Positions 16,274 to 25,908 are shown, counted from the first letter of the stretch. The stretch: DNA of 64,000 bases from Thioclava sediminum (GCF_002020355.1 NZ_MPZV01000001.1:124001-188000), one strand, 5' to 3'. Made by a program: numbers and translations. The notes: generated by a model from the letters alone, not told the origin.

Positions 16274-18708
16274 TCCGCAGCCTCCTTCGTGAGATCGGCG
16301 AGCGGGCTCCAGGCGCGCTCATATTGAGGGGTCGCGCGTTCGGCCCAGGGGTCTTTCTGGTAGACGGATTGCGAGATATCGAAGCGCTCGATCAGCGCCG
16401 CGCGATTGTCGAGATCGTCCACAACCTGCGCGATGATCCACTCCAACCCGCCGGTCTTGGCGATCCATTTATAGGGCCGGTCGAGGTAATTCGCGCTCTC
16501 TCGATAGAGCTGCAGGAAGGCCACCGAGATATCGATCACCTCCTGTTCAGTCGCGACCTTGGCCAGCGGCTCGGTCTCTTTCAGCTCCATCCCGGCCGCG
16601 CCGCCGACACTGATCTCGAAGCCCGAGTCGACGCAGACGACGCCCAGATCCTTGCAGGTGGCCTCAGCGCAATTGCGCGGGCAACCCGTCACCGCCATCT
16701 TGAACTTATGCGGCGTCCACGAGCCCCAGAGCCGCTTCTCCAGCTTGATCCCGAGCCCGGTCGAGTCCTGCGTGCCAAAGCGACACCAATCGGTGCCGAC
16801 ACAGGTCTTCACCGTGCGCAGACCCTTCGTGTAGGCATGGCCCGAGACCATCCCGGCCGCATTCAGATCCGCCCAGATATGCGGCAGATCCTCTTTCTTG
16901 ATGCCCAGAAGGTCTATGCGCTGACCGCCCGTGACCTTCACCGTCGCGTCGTATTTCTTCGCAGCCTCGGCAATCGCCAGAAGCTCCTCAGGGGTGGTCA
17001 TCCCGCCCCACATGCGCGGCATCACGCTATAGGTGCCGTCCTTCTGGATATTGGCGTGGTTGCGCTCGTTCACGAAGCGGCTTTGCGGATCGTCGGTATA
17101 TTCCAGCGGCCAATCGGCCAGCAGGTAGTAGTTCAGCGCCGGGCGGCAGACATGACAGCCATTGGACGTCTTCCAGCCCAGCTCCTGCATCACCGCCGGT
17201 TGCGATTTCAGCTCTTTCGCCTTGATCAGGCGGCGCACATCCTCATGCGGGTGATCGGTGCAGGCGCAGATCGGTTTCGCCGTGGGCAGGACGAAATCAT
17301 CGCCCAACGTGACCGCCAGAACTTGCTCGACCAGCCCCGAACAGGTGCCGCACGACGCGCTGGCTTTGGTGGTGGCCTTGATCGCTTCGAGCGAAGTCGC
17401 GCCCGCCTCGATCGCGGCCACGATCTGACCCTTGCATACGCCGTTGCAGCCGCAGATTTCTGCGTCAGCCGGTAAGGCTGCAACGGCCGCCATAGGGTCC
17501 ACCGAGGCGCCCCCTTGGAAAGCCGGGCCGAAGATTAGCGTCTCGCGCATCTCCGAGATGTCGGTGCCATCCTTGATCAGCCCGTAGAACCAGTTGCCGT
17601 CGGCCACATCGCCATACATCACCGCGCCAATGACGCGGTCGCCCTCCAGCACGAGACGCTTGTAGACGCCGCGCGCAGGATCGCGGAAGACGATATCCTC
17701 GCGGCCTTCCCCTTCGGCGAAATCGCCCGCCGAGAACAGGTCGCAGCCGGTGACCTTCAGCTTGGTCGAGACCTCGCGGGGGATGTATTCGCTGGCCTCC
17801 CCGGTCAGGGTCTGCGCCGCGACCTTCGCCTGATCGTAGAGGGGCGCGACAAGACCGAAGATCTGGCCGTCGAACTCCACGCATTCGCCAAGCGACAGGA
17901 TATCCGGGTCGGACGTGTGCATCTGCGCATCGACCTGGATACCGCGCCCGGTTTCGAGGCCTGCCTCTTTCGCGAGCGCGACCGAGGGACGGATGCCCAC
18001 GGCCATGACCAGCAGGTCGCAGGGCAGCTCGGTGCCGTCATCCAGCTTCAGCGCCCGCAGCTTGCCATCTTCACCCAAAATCTCCTTGGAATTCGCCGAA
18101 CAGCAGACTTCGATCCCGCGATCGGTCAGCGCACGGCGCAGGAGGTAGCCCGCCGCCTCGTCGAGCTGACGCTCCATCAGGTGGCCCATGATATGGACCA
18201 CGGTCACGTCCATGCCGCGCAGGCGCAGACCCGCCGCGGCCTCGAGCCCAAGCAAACCGCCGCCGATCACCACGGCGCGCGCGCCGGGGCGCGCCGCCTC
18301 GATCATCCGGTTGGTGTCATCCAGATCACGATAGGCGATCACGCCGTCCAGATCATGGCCCGGCAGCGGGATGATGAACGGGTTCGAGCCGGTGGCGATG
18401 ACCAGCTTGTCGTAAGCGACCTCACCCTGCTCGCCGATGACGACCTTGCGGTCGCGGTCGATCCCCACGACCTTCTCGCCGAAGCGGCAGGTCACGCCAT
18501 GGGTGTCATACCAAGCCTCGTCATGGGTGACGATTTCCGCGTAGCTCTTCTCGCCCGACAGCACCGGGCTGAGCATGATGCGGTTGTAATTGCCCCGCGG
18601 CTCCGCGTTGAAAAGGGTGACATCCCATGCGCCGGGCGCGGCTTCGAACAGATGCTCGAGCATCCGACCCGAAGCCATGCCAGCACCGATAACGACCAGT
18701 TTCTGCAT
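16270..18708 (-). CDS. nirB: Nitrite reductase [NAD(P)H], large subunit
   Basis: 812 residues; reduces nitrite to ammonium with sirohaem and [4Fe-4S]. In order: an FAD/NAD domain (VVIGAGMASGRMLEHL; a second dinucleotide motif near residue 150, VVIGGGLLGLEAA), two BFD-type [2Fe-2S] segments (CGCNGVCKG with ASCGTC, then PICACTDHP with GCHVC), nitrite/sulphite-reductase ferredoxin-like halves, and the sirohaem/cluster region around CVGTDWCRFG and GCPRNCAEATC. The ATG at 18708 is preferred since GAGGAG lies eight bases upstream; a GTG three codons earlier is too close to it. It is part of the NasT-controlled unit. Confidence 0.95.
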   Translation of the reverse strand: MQKLVVIGAGMASGRMLEHLFEAAPGAWDVTLFNAEPRGNYNRIMLSPVLSGEKSYAEIVTHDEAWYDTHGVTCRFGEKVVGIDRDRKVVIGEQGEVAYDKLVIATGSNPFIIPLPGHDLDGVIAYRDLDDTNRMIEAARPGARAVVIGGGLLGLEAAAGLRLRGMDVTVVHIMGHLMERQLDEAAGYLLRRALTDRGIEVCCSANSKEILGEDGKLRALKLDDGTELPCDLLVMAVGIRPSVALAKEAGLETGRGIQVDAQMHTSDPDILSLGECVEFDGQIFGLVAPLYDQAKVAAQTLTGEASEYIPREVSTKLKVTGCDLFSAGDFAEGEGREDIVFRDPARGVYKRLVLEGDRVIGAVMYGDVADGNWFYGLIKDGTDISEMRETLIFGPAFQGGASVDPMAAVAALPADAEICGCNGVCKGQIVAAIEAGATSLEAIKATTKASASCGTCSGLVEQVLAVTLGDDFVLPTAKPICACTDHPHEDVRRLIKAKELKSQPAVMQELGWKTSNGCHVCRPALNYYLLADWPLEYTDDPQSRFVNERNHANIQKDGTYSVMPRMWGGMTTPEELLAIAEAAKKYDATVKVTGGQRIDLLGIKKEDLPHIWADLNAAGMVSGHAYTKGLRTVKTCVGTDWCRFGTQDSTGLGIKLEKRLWGSWTPHKFKMAVTGCPRNCAEATCKDLGVVCVDSGFEISVGGAAGMELKETEPLAKVATEQEVIDISVAFLQLYRESANYLDRPYKWIAKTGGLEWIIAQVVDDLDNRAALIERFDISQSVYQKDPWAERATPQYERAWSPLADLTKEAAE

Positions 18709-18720
18709 CTTGGTCACTCC

Positions 18721-19656
18721 TCAAAGATACCAGGCAACGATATGCGCGATCTCGCCATCGCGATGGATCGGCAGCGCGACCATCGAGCTGTAGCCGGCCG
18801 CGATCTGCGCCCCGCCGATCACCAGCGGCAGGCCTGTGCCCAGCACCTTGCCGATCGGGCCCTGCCAGTCCTGCGCCCGCTTGGGGTTCTCCTCGTTCCA
18901 AAGCGCGCCTTCGCGCTCGCACAGGCCATCCACCAGAACCGCGCCGCCATCGCGCCCCACGCGGGCCTCGCGGGCATCCCAAATTTCGAAGCGGCGTGCG
19001 ATCGGTGTGCCGCGGGCCGACAGAAGCGTCGCCACATAGTTCTGATCGCCCGGCACCGGGATCGGCAGGCCGAGGCCCGTGGTCAGCCCGGCCGCGCCCG
19101 CGCTTTCCGAGCGGATGAAACGATAGCCCGAGCCCAGATCGCGCATCAGCATCGGGGTCTGCGCGGCCCAGACACCGCCCGGCAGGCCCTGCCCTTTCGG
19201 GAAATGCGTATGCTTCGAGACCCATTCGAAATGCTTGGCCGCGCCATAATAGCCGTCGTCGAGCATCAGGAGCCCGTCGCGCTCGGCCCAGACCTCGATC
19301 GCACCGGTGGTGGTCTCGTCATCGCCACACAGCACGACCAGAACGGCCTTGAGCGTCTCGCCATCGAAAACCGGCAGCGCCACGGCCGAGGTCAGCCCCG
19401 CCTCTTTCGCGGCCTCGGTGCGCTGGAAATAGGAGCCATCGAAGCCCTTCAGGACGACCGGGCGCCCTTCGGCCCAGGCTTTGCCCGGCAGGCCCTCGCC
19501 CTTACCGAAACTGGTGCGGACCGAGGCTTCCTCGAACGCCGTGTGCGCGCCGTAATCGCCCGCGGCATGGACCAGACGGTCGCCTTCGGGCACCCAGACT
19601 TCGCTGACGCCGATGAAGGCGCGTGCGGGGGTTGCGGTTGCAGTTGCAGCGTCCAT
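18721..19656 (-). CDS. Tandem GAF-domain protein in the nitrate operon
   Basis: 311 residues without DNA-binding, kinase or cyclase domains. Two GAF-like repeats are visible: one around FGKGEGLPGKAWAEG and SAVALPVFDGETLKAVL, the second around FPKGQGLPGGVWAAQ and TTGLGLPIPV; a third partial repeat (GPIGKVLGTGLPLVIGG, then SSMVALPIHRDGEIAHI) closes the protein. It lies between nrtCD and nirB with overlapping or nearly touching ends, so it is co-expressed with them. GAF domains bind small ligands, haem or clusters. A sensing or electron-transfer role in nitrate assimilation is possible; I cannot assign one. Confidence 0.85.
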   Translation of the reverse strand: MDAATATATPARAFIGVSEVWVPEGDRLVHAAGDYGAHTAFEEASVRTSFGKGEGLPGKAWAEGRPVVLKGFDGSYFQRTEAAKEAGLTSAVALPVFDGETLKAVLVVLCGDDETTTGAIEVWAERDGLLMLDDGYYGAAKHFEWVSKHTHFPKGQGLPGGVWAAQTPMLMRDLGSGYRFIRSESAGAAGLTTGLGLPIPVPGDQNYVATLLSARGTPIARRFEIWDAREARVGRDGGAVLVDGLCEREGALWNEENPKRAQDWQGPIGKVLGTGLPLVIGGAQIAAGYSSMVALPIHRDGEIAHIVAWYL

Positions 19657-21320
19657 CACGCGGCCTCCGATTTCTTGGGCGTGTGGCCCTGTTCATATTC
19701 TTCGAGGAAATTCAGAACCTGCTCGCGATAGAGGTAGTAGTCGGGGTGTTCGAGCAGCGCCTTGCGGGTGCGCGGACGCGGCAGATCGACTTCCATCACC
19801 TTGCCGATCGTGGCGCGCGGACCGTTGGTCATCATCACCACGCGGTCGGCCAGCAGGATCGCCTCGTCCACATCATGGGTGACGCAGACGGCGGTGACCT
19901 TGGTGCGGCTCCACACCTCCATCAGCACTTCCTGCAGCTCCCAGCGGGTGAGGCTGTCGAGCATCCCGAAGGGCTCGTCGAGCAGCAGGAGTTTCGGCGA
20001 AAGCGCGAAGGCGCGTGCGATACCCACGCGCTGGCGCATGCCGTTCGACATGTCCGAGGCGGGCTTGTCCATCGCATCGCCCAGACCCACGCGCTCGAGG
20101 TAATAGTCGATCACGTCCTGACGCTCGGCGCGGGATGCCTTGGGATAGACCTTGTCCACGCCCACGGCGACGTTTTCGCGCGCCGACAGCCACGGGAACA
20201 GAGAGGGCGCCTGAAAGACCACGGCGCGTTCGGGATCGGCGCCCTTCACCTCAAACCCGTCGAGCTTGATGCCGCCCTTCGACACATCGTTGAGCCCCGC
20301 GGTCATCGTCAGCACGGTCGATTTCCCGCAGCCCGAATGGCCGATCAGCGAGACGAATTCGCCCTTCTTTAGGGTGAGGTTGAAATCCTCGACGACGGTC
20401 AGCGGCCCCTTCGGGGTCGGGTAGATCTTATGTAACTGCGAATACTCCAGATACTTGTCCTCGAGCGCCGAGCGCGCGGCGTCGGACACAGCTTTGGGCA
20501 GCGCGTGCAGCGGCGTAACATCGGGCAGCTTGCGCGTGCCTTCGGCCTTGGCCTGCATGCCGACATCCATCAGGTAGTTCGTGACGGCGGCGCGCAGACG
20601 CTTGAACCCTTCATCGTGGTTCATCGCACCGCGATCGCGCGGACGCGGGATGGTGACCTTGAACTCCTCGCCCAGCGTGCCATCGGGGTTCAGCGCGATG
20701 ATACGGTCGGCCAGAACGATCGCCTCGTCGACGTCATTGGTGATCAGCACGCAGGTCTTCTTGTCCTGCTCCCAGATATGCTCGATCTCGTCGGCGAGGT
20801 TGCCGCGCGTCAGCGCATCGAGGGCCGAGAGCGGCTCGTCGAGCAGCAGCACTTCGGGGTTCATCGCCAGCGCGCGCGCCACGTTGACCCGTTGGCGCAT
20901 GCCCCCCGACAGCTCCGCCGGGCGGCGGCTCGCGGCGTGGCTGAGGCCCACCATCTTCACGTAGTGGTCGACCTTTGCCTGACGCTCTTTCTTCGACAGG
21001 CCGGGGAAGATCGTTTCGACCGCGAGGGCCACGTTCTGATCCACCGTCAGCCACGGCATCAGCGAGTAGTTCTGAAAGATCACACCGCGCTCGGGACCCG
21101 GGCCGGTGACCGGCGCGCCCTTGAACAGCACCTCGCCCTTGGAGGGCCGCTCAAGCCCCGCCATCAGGTTGATGAGGGTGGTCTTGCCGGTGCCGGAGAA
21201 GCCCAGCAGCACGAGGAACTCGCCCTCTTTCACGCTCAGGTCGATGCCGTTGAGCACGTCGCTGCGCGCGGTGCCTTCGCCAAAGCTTTTCGAGACGGAT
21301 TTGAATTCGAGGATGCTCAT
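19656..21320 (-). CDS. nrtCD: Nitrate ABC transporter, two fused ATPase domains (NrtC/NrtD-type)
   Basis: 554 residues with two complete nucleotide-binding domains joined by a ~60-residue linker. NBD1: Walker A GFSGTGKT (40-47), signature LSGGMRQR (137-144), Walker B LLLLDEP. NBD2: Walker A GHSGCGKST (327-335), signature MSNGMRQR (424-431), Walker B LLLLDEP. The H-loop of NBD1 reads ITNDVDEA (Asn195) where NBD2 has the usual His (VTHDVDEA). Together with NrtA and NrtB it imports nitrate. Cyanobacterial NrtC and NrtD are separate proteins and NrtC carries an NrtA-like tail; here the two ATPases are one chain without that tail. The start at 21320 begins the NBD1 fold directly; its Shine-Dalgarno is weak. 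Confidence 0.93.
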   Translation of the reverse strand: MSILEFKSVSKSFGEGTARSDVLNGIDLSVKEGEFLVLLGFSGTGKTTLINLMAGLERPSKGEVLFKGAPVTGPGPERGVIFQNYSLMPWLTVDQNVALAVETIFPGLSKKERQAKVDHYVKMVGLSHAASRRPAELSGGMRQRVNVARALAMNPEVLLLDEPLSALDALTRGNLADEIEHIWEQDKKTCVLITNDVDEAIVLADRIIALNPDGTLGEEFKVTIPRPRDRGAMNHDEGFKRLRAAVTNYLMDVGMQAKAEGTRKLPDVTPLHALPKAVSDAARSALEDKYLEYSQLHKIYPTPKGPLTVVEDFNLTLKKGEFVSLIGHSGCGKSTVLTMTAGLNDVSKGGIKLDGFEVKGADPERAVVFQAPSLFPWLSARENVAVGVDKVYPKASRAERQDVIDYYLERVGLGDAMDKPASDMSNGMRQRVGIARAFALSPKLLLLDEPFGMLDSLTRWELQEVLMEVWSRTKVTAVCVTHDVDEAILLADRVVMMTNGPRATIGKVMEVDLPRPRTRKALLEHPDYYLYREQVLNFLEEYEQGHTPKKSEAA

Positions 21321-21325
21321 GAGGA

Positions 21326-22411
21326 TCACCGGTTGTTCGAGAAGGTGAACATCGACTGGATCGCGAACATCAGCCGGTCGAGGATGAAGCCGATGATGCC
21401 GATGGTGAACACCGCCACCATGATCCGCGCGAGGCTGTCCGAGGAGCCGTTCTGGAATTCGTCCCAGACGAATTTGCCCAGACCCGGGTTCTGCGCGAGC
21501 ATTTCCGCTGCGATCAGCACCATCCAGCCCACGCCGAGCGACAGGCGCAGACCGGTGAAGATCAGCGGCAGCGCCGAGGGCAGCACCAGCTTGGTGATCT
21601 TGGTCCAGGTGCCCATCTTCAGCACTTTCGAGACGTTCACGAGGTCCTTGTCGATCGACGCCACGCCAAGGGCCGTGTTGATGATCGTGGGCCAGAGCGA
21701 GCACAGCGTCACCGTGATCGCCGAGATCAGGAAGGACTTGGAGAACATGCCGTCGCTCGTCGTGTAGACCGCCGAGACGATCATCGTCACGATCGGCAGC
21801 CACGCGAGCGGCGAGACCGGCTTGAAGATCTGGATCAGCGGGTTCATCGCGGCATTCGCGGTCTTCGACAGGCCCGCCATGATGCCCAGCGGCACCGCGA
21901 CGATCGTGCCGAGCGCGAAGCCGAAGAACACCGTCTTGATCGAGGTCCAGATCTGGTCGAGATAGGTCGGCTTGCCGGTGTAGTCGCGCCATTTCACCCG
22001 GTCTTCCTTGCCGTCGGCGACCAGCTTGGCGTTGCGCGCGTCCTGTCGCTCGTAGAAGGCGGCGGCCTTGTCGCGCTCGCGCAGGTGATCGGCATAGAGG
22101 ACTTCGGTCTGCTCCCAGACCTGAGCGGGGCCGGGAATGGCGCCGAGCGAGGTTTGCACCTTCGGCGCGAGCACCGCCCAGACGGCGAGGAAGGCGATGA
22201 TCGCGACGACCGGCACGCCCAGAAGCTGCCAGATCTCTTTCATCTGGGCCTTGGGATTATCACCGGCCGCGGCGCGCAGAACCGGGGTGACCCAGCTCAG
22301 GCCGAGCACCTTGAACCAGCCATCGGCCTTGTTGATGCGGGTGAAGAGACGTTCACGGCGGGCCTCGCGGGCCTGCTGTGCAGTCAGGGCGTCAGGATCG
22401 ATGGCGGTCAT
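21326..22411 (-). CDS. nrtB: Nitrate ABC transporter permease
   Basis: Integral membrane subunit of 361 residues. About six membrane segments; the family-typical segment LPSALPLIFTGLRLSLGVGWM lies in the C-terminal third and contacts the ATPase. A longer cytoplasmic N-terminus and a charged insert (about 110-150) precede the BPD-type permease fold. The ATG at 22411 has GAGGA nine bases upstream, which a longer frame to 22450 lacks. Five bases separate its stop from nrtCD. Confidence 0.94.
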   Translation of the reverse strand: MTAIDPDALTAQQAREARRERLFTRINKADGWFKVLGLSWVTPVLRAAAGDNPKAQMKEIWQLLGVPVVAIIAFLAVWAVLAPKVQTSLGAIPGPAQVWEQTEVLYADHLRERDKAAAFYERQDARNAKLVADGKEDRVKWRDYTGKPTYLDQIWTSIKTVFFGFALGTIVAVPLGIMAGLSKTANAAMNPLIQIFKPVSPLAWLPIVTMIVSAVYTTSDGMFSKSFLISAITVTLCSLWPTIINTALGVASIDKDLVNVSKVLKMGTWTKITKLVLPSALPLIFTGLRLSLGVGWMVLIAAEMLAQNPGLGKFVWDEFQNGSSDSLARIMVAVFTIGIIGFILDRLMFAIQSMFTFSNNR

Positions 22412-22503
22412 GGCTTGGCGTCCTCGGGTAGGCGTTGGGGTGGTAGGCATGGGGAGGGAAAATGGCGGGCGAGACCGTAAGCCCCGCCCGCAAGTCAGGG
22501 GAG

Positions 22504-23865
22504 TTACCCTTCGACCTTATTGCCGACGACTTTCTGGCCCGATTTCAGACCGATCGGCAGGCTGTCGATATAGGCGTTGGGGGTGCGGCCGTTATACTCG
22601 ACACCGTCGATGATGTCGGAGGTGGGCTCACGGTAACCATCGGTATCCCAAGGGAAATCAGCCTTGTCCGCGATACCTTCATCGACCAGCATCTGGGCGG
22701 CCTGAAGGTAGATATCCGGCTTGTAGACGGACTTGGCGACCTCGTCATACCAGTCGTCGCTCTGGCTCTCGGGGATCTGGCCCCAGCGGCGCATCTGGCT
22801 GAGATACCAGACCGCATCCGAGTAGTAGGGATAGGTCGCGTAGTAGCGGAAGAAGACGTTGAAGTCCGGAACGTCGCGCTTGTCGCCCTTCTCATACTCA
22901 AAGGTGCCGGTCATCGAGTTCGCGATCACCTCGGCATCCGCACCCACATATTCCGAGCGGGCCAGGATCTCGACCGCCTCGGGGCGGTTGGCGTTGTCGT
23001 TCTCATCGAGCCACATCGCGGCACGGATCAGCGCCTTGGTCAGCGCGAGCGTGGTGTTGGGGTTTTCCTCGGCGAATTCCGCGGTGATGCCGAAGACCTT
23101 CTCGGGGTTGTTCTTCCAGATCTCGTAGTCGGTGATCACCGGAACGCCGATGCCCTTGAACACGGCCTGCTGGTTCCACGGCTCGCCCACGCAATAGCCG
23201 TAGATCGTACCGGCCTCGAGGGTCGCGGGCATCTGCGGCGGGGGCGTCACGGACAGGAGCACATCGGCGCCGATCTGGCCCGACACGTCATCGGGCGAAT
23301 AGTAGCCCGGCTCCAGACCGCCCGCGGCCAGCCAGTAGCGCAGTTCGTAATTATGGGTCGAGACCGGGAACACCATGCCCATGTTGAAGGGCTTGCCCTC
23401 GGCGCGGTAGCTCTCGACGACCGGCTTGAGCGCCGAGGCCGAGATCGGGTGCACGGGCTTGCCCGCGTCATCGACGGGGATGTTCTTCTTCATCTCTGCC
23501 CAGACCTCGTTCGACACGGTGATGCCGTTGCCGTTGAGATCCATCGAGAAGGGTGTGATGACATGCGCCTTGGTGCCGAAGCCGATGGTCGCGGCCAGCG
23601 GCTGACCGGCCAGCATATGCGCCCCGTCCAGTTCGCCGTCGATCACGCGGTCGAGCAGAACCTTCCAGTTCGCCTGCGGCTCGAGCGTGACGAAGAGGCC
23701 CTCATCCTCGAAATAGCCCTTCTCATAGGCCACCGCGAGCGGCGCCATATCGGTGAGCTTGATGAAGCCGAATTTCAGCTCGTCCTTCTCGACATCGAGC
23801 ATTTCCGCCAGCGCGGGGCTGACAAGGCAGGTGGTGGTGGCAATGGCTGCCAGAAGCTTTTTCAT
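22504..23865 (-). CDS. nrtA: Nitrate-binding periplasmic protein
   Basis: 453 residues. Sec signal [20 protein letters not shown], then a CmpA/NrtA-type solute-binding fold: [20 protein letters not shown] near the start and [12 protein letters not shown], a segment lining the ligand pocket in this family. It captures nitrate (and perhaps nitrite) for NrtB/NrtCD. The gene is preceded by a ~285-base leader containing two hexaloop hairpins and a terminator, so its expression is probably controlled by NasT antitermination. Confidence 0.95.
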   Translation of the reverse strand: MKKLLAAIATTTCLVSPALAEMLDVEKDELKFGFIKLTDMAPLAVAYEKGYFEDEGLFVTLEPQANWKVLLDRVIDGELDGAHMLAGQPLAATIGFGTKAHVITPFSMDLNGNGITVSNEVWAEMKKNIPVDDAGKPVHPISASALKPVVESYRAEGKPFNMGMVFPVSTHNYELRYWLAAGGLEPGYYSPDDVSGQIGADVLLSVTPPPQMPATLEAGTIYGYCVGEPWNQQAVFKGIGVPVITDYEIWKNNPEKVFGITAEFAEENPNTTLALTKALIRAAMWLDENDNANRPEAVEILARSEYVGADAEVIANSMTGTFEYEKGDKRDVPDFNVFFRYYATYPYYSDAVWYLSQMRRWGQIPESQSDDWYDEVAKSVYKPDIYLQAAQMLVDEGIADKADFPWDTDGYREPTSDIIDGVEYNGRTPNAYIDSLPIGLKSGQKVVGNKVEG

Positions 23866-23900
23866 CGTTACGGTCCCTGTTGCATCGTCATGTGCGTCGA

Positions 23901-23977
23901 AAACGAAAAAGCCGCCCGACCCGAGCGCGCCACTTCCAAGGGAGGAGGAAGATCGGCGATCAGGGTCGAACGGCTTT
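23901..23977 (-). terminator. Leader terminator upstream of nrtA
   Basis: In the minus-strand RNA, AAAGCCG-TT-CGACCC pairs with GGGTCG-GG-CGGCTTT (complement of 23963-23977 and 23908-23922), followed by a T-rich run ending near 23901. It lies between the ANTAR hairpins and the nrtA start, so read-through would be conditional. Confidence 0.85.
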
Positions 23978-23984
23978 GTTCGGA

Positions 23985-24040
23985 GCCTCACAGCGATGCG
24001 AGGCGGAATATGTTGGAAATCGAAACGCCCTTGCTTCGAT
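23985..24040 (-). promoter_or_regulatory. ANTAR-target double hairpin (NasT binding leader)
   Basis: Two stem-loops follow each other in the minus-strand RNA. P1 (24040-24019): stem ATCGAAGC/GTTTCGAT with hexaloop AAGGGC. P2 (24004-23985): stem GCCTCGC/GTGAGGC with hexaloop ATCGCT. Both loops have A at position 1 and G at position 4, the signature of ANTAR-bound RNAs; the linker is 14 bases. A TTGACG (complement of 24071-24076) could be the -35 element placing the start of transcription close to P1. Together with nasST directly upstream this fits nitrate-dependent antitermination. Confidence 0.85.
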
Positions 24041-24151
24041 AGGACCAGAAAACGACCTTTGCACCCGCAGCGTCAACAATTGGGTTTCATGCTGCGCCTG
24101 CGAAGGGATGATTTTCTGCAGCATGCTTAGAAAATGCTCACGAAACCGTCA

Positions 24152-25327
24152 TCAATTCGCGAAAGGATCAAAAATCCAGCCGTCGAAGAACGCATCGCTC
24201 GGCAGAATCACCTGCCCCTGAATGGCCGGGATGGCGCCCGGAGCGGTCAGCGCGCCTTCGATCTTCTCGCGCGCCTCGGGCAGATCCGCCCCCAGATCAG
24301 CGAGATTGCGGGTGTAGAGATCGGTCCGGCAGATCGCACGCGCCGAGGCCATCGCCTCCTCGCGCGACAGCCCCAGTCTTGTCGCGAGCCTAGCGGCCAC
24401 GAGGGCACCCTGCGAGGCCCAGGGGTAGCCCGCCGCGCCGGTCTGGAAGCTCATGTAGCCCGGCACGCTGCGCATCTCGCCCCGCGGCGAAATCACGAGA
24501 TTGCCGGTCAACGTCCGTTCTATCAGTTCCGGCGGCAAGTCGAGATAGTCGCGCCGGGCAAGCAGCTCGGCCGCCGTCAGAAGGTTGCGCTCATGTCCAA
24601 GCCATCGCCCGGCCTGCCACACCGCCCGCATCAACCGCCGCGTCAGCCCCGGCTCGGCTTCGGCCCAGTCGTGGCGCACGGCCAAAACCTTCTCCGGCGC
24701 GTTGGCGCGGATCGCCGTGCCGGGCAGCAGCATTTCACCGACCCGGTTCTCCACCGCGATAGAGCCCCAGGGCGCCCCCACGCAGAAAACATCGATCTCG
24801 TCCGCCGCCAAGGCCTCCGCCATCAAAGGCGGCGGGACGGTGTGAACGTCGAGATCCTGCGGCGCGCTTAGTCCGATCGCACCCAGCCAGTGATAGAGCA
24901 ACTCCGCATGCATCGAGAACGGGAACGGCACGCCGATGCGCAAACGTCCCGACGCGCCTGCGATCAGAGCCTCGCCCGCCGCGCGCGCATCCGCGAAATC
25001 GAACCCGTAGCCCTGCGCCCGCATTCGATCGGCCAGCGCACGCGACACGCCGATCGAATTGCCGTTATGCGACAGGATCTGCAGGATATCGATGCGCGTG
25101 TTGAACCCGCCCAGCCCCAAAGCGGCTGCAATCGGCATCGGGAACAGCATATGCGCCGCCTCGAGCCGCCCCAGCATCAGTTGATCGCGCAAGGTCGACC
25201 AGCTCGGCGCGGCATTGAGCGTCAGCGCGAGCCCCTCTTCCTCGGCGAAACCGATCTCGCGCGCGATGATCAGCGGCGCCGCATCGACGAGCGGGATATA
25301 TCCGACCGAAATCGGCACACCGCTCAT
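24152..25327 (-). CDS. nasS: Nitrate sensor NasS (cytoplasmic NrtA-like protein)
   Basis: 391 residues with the NrtA/CmpA binding fold (SVGYIPLVDAAPLIIAREIGF at the start, VFCVGAPWGSIAVENR at the pocket) but no signal peptide, as expected for NasS, which stays in the cytoplasm. In known systems NasS holds NasT inactive and releases it when nitrate or nitrite is bound. Its ATG overlaps the nasT stop, so the two are co-translated in the usual NasT-NasS arrangement. The nrtA leader begins right behind its stop. Confidence 0.93.
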   Translation of the reverse strand: MSGVPISVGYIPLVDAAPLIIAREIGFAEEEGLALTLNAAPSWSTLRDQLMLGRLEAAHMLFPMPIAAALGLGGFNTRIDILQILSHNGNSIGVSRALADRMRAQGYGFDFADARAAGEALIAGASGRLRIGVPFPFSMHAELLYHWLGAIGLSAPQDLDVHTVPPPLMAEALAADEIDVFCVGAPWGSIAVENRVGEMLLPGTAIRANAPEKVLAVRHDWAEAEPGLTRRLMRAVWQAGRWLGHERNLLTAAELLARRDYLDLPPELIERTLTGNLVISPRGEMRSVPGYMSFQTGAAGYPWASQGALVAARLATRLGLSREEAMASARAICRTDLYTRNLADLGADLPEAREKIEGALTAPGAIPAIQGQVILPSDAFFDGWIFDPFAN

Positions 25328-25908
25328 GACAGAAGACCCGCGGCCGTCACCAGCGCATGGGCGACATCCGCGACCCGCCTGCCCTGATCCATCGCCGTCC
25401 TGCGCAGCAGCGCATAGGCCGCGTCCTCGTCGATCCCGCGCGCCTTCATCAACAGACCCTTTGCGCGGTCGATCACCTTGCGCTCTTCCAGCGCGCGCCG
25501 GGTGGTCTCCAGCTCGGTCCGCATCCGCTGCACCATGTTGAACCGCGCAATCGCGGCATCCATGATCGGCTTGATGCGATCCGCGCGCAGCCCATCGACC
25601 ACATAGGCGGAGACGCCCGCATCGATCGCGGCCTTCGTCGCCCCGTCATCCGAGCGATCGACGAACATCGCCACCGGACGCTCCAGCGGCCCCGAAGCCA
25701 GCGTCAGCTCTTCGAGCATGTCGCGCGACGGGCTTGCCATATCGACGAGCACAATATCGGGATTGATTTCGGAAATCCGCCGCGCGAGACCGGTCGTCTC
25801 GGGGATCACGGTGATCTCAAAGGAGCCCGCTTCGCGCAGACTGTCCTCGATGAGCCCCGCGCGCTCCGGGTCTGTTTCAATCACAATGATGGATAGGGCT
25901 TCGGGCAT
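25324..25908 (-). CDS. nasT: Antiterminator NasT (receiver-like plus ANTAR)
   Basis: 194 residues. Residues ~5-120 form a receiver-like domain (ETDPERAGLIEDSL, NPDIVLVDMASPSRD with a possible acceptor Asp). The C-terminal ANTAR domain reads ERKVIDRAKGLLMKARGIDEDAAYALLRR. ANTAR proteins bind RNA hairpins with six-base loops and stop terminator formation; matching hairpins lie 1.3 kb downstream before nrtA. It is the first gene of the leftward nitrate cluster. A small CCGGC/GCCGG inverted repeat lies upstream (25934-25948). Confidence 0.94.
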   Translation of the reverse strand: MPEALSIIVIETDPERAGLIEDSLREAGSFEITVIPETTGLARRISEINPDIVLVDMASPSRDMLEELTLASGPLERPVAMFVDRSDDGATKAAIDAGVSAYVVDGLRADRIKPIMDAAIARFNMVQRMRTELETTRRALEERKVIDRAKGLLMKARGIDEDAAYALLRRTAMDQGRRVADVAHALVTAAGLLS

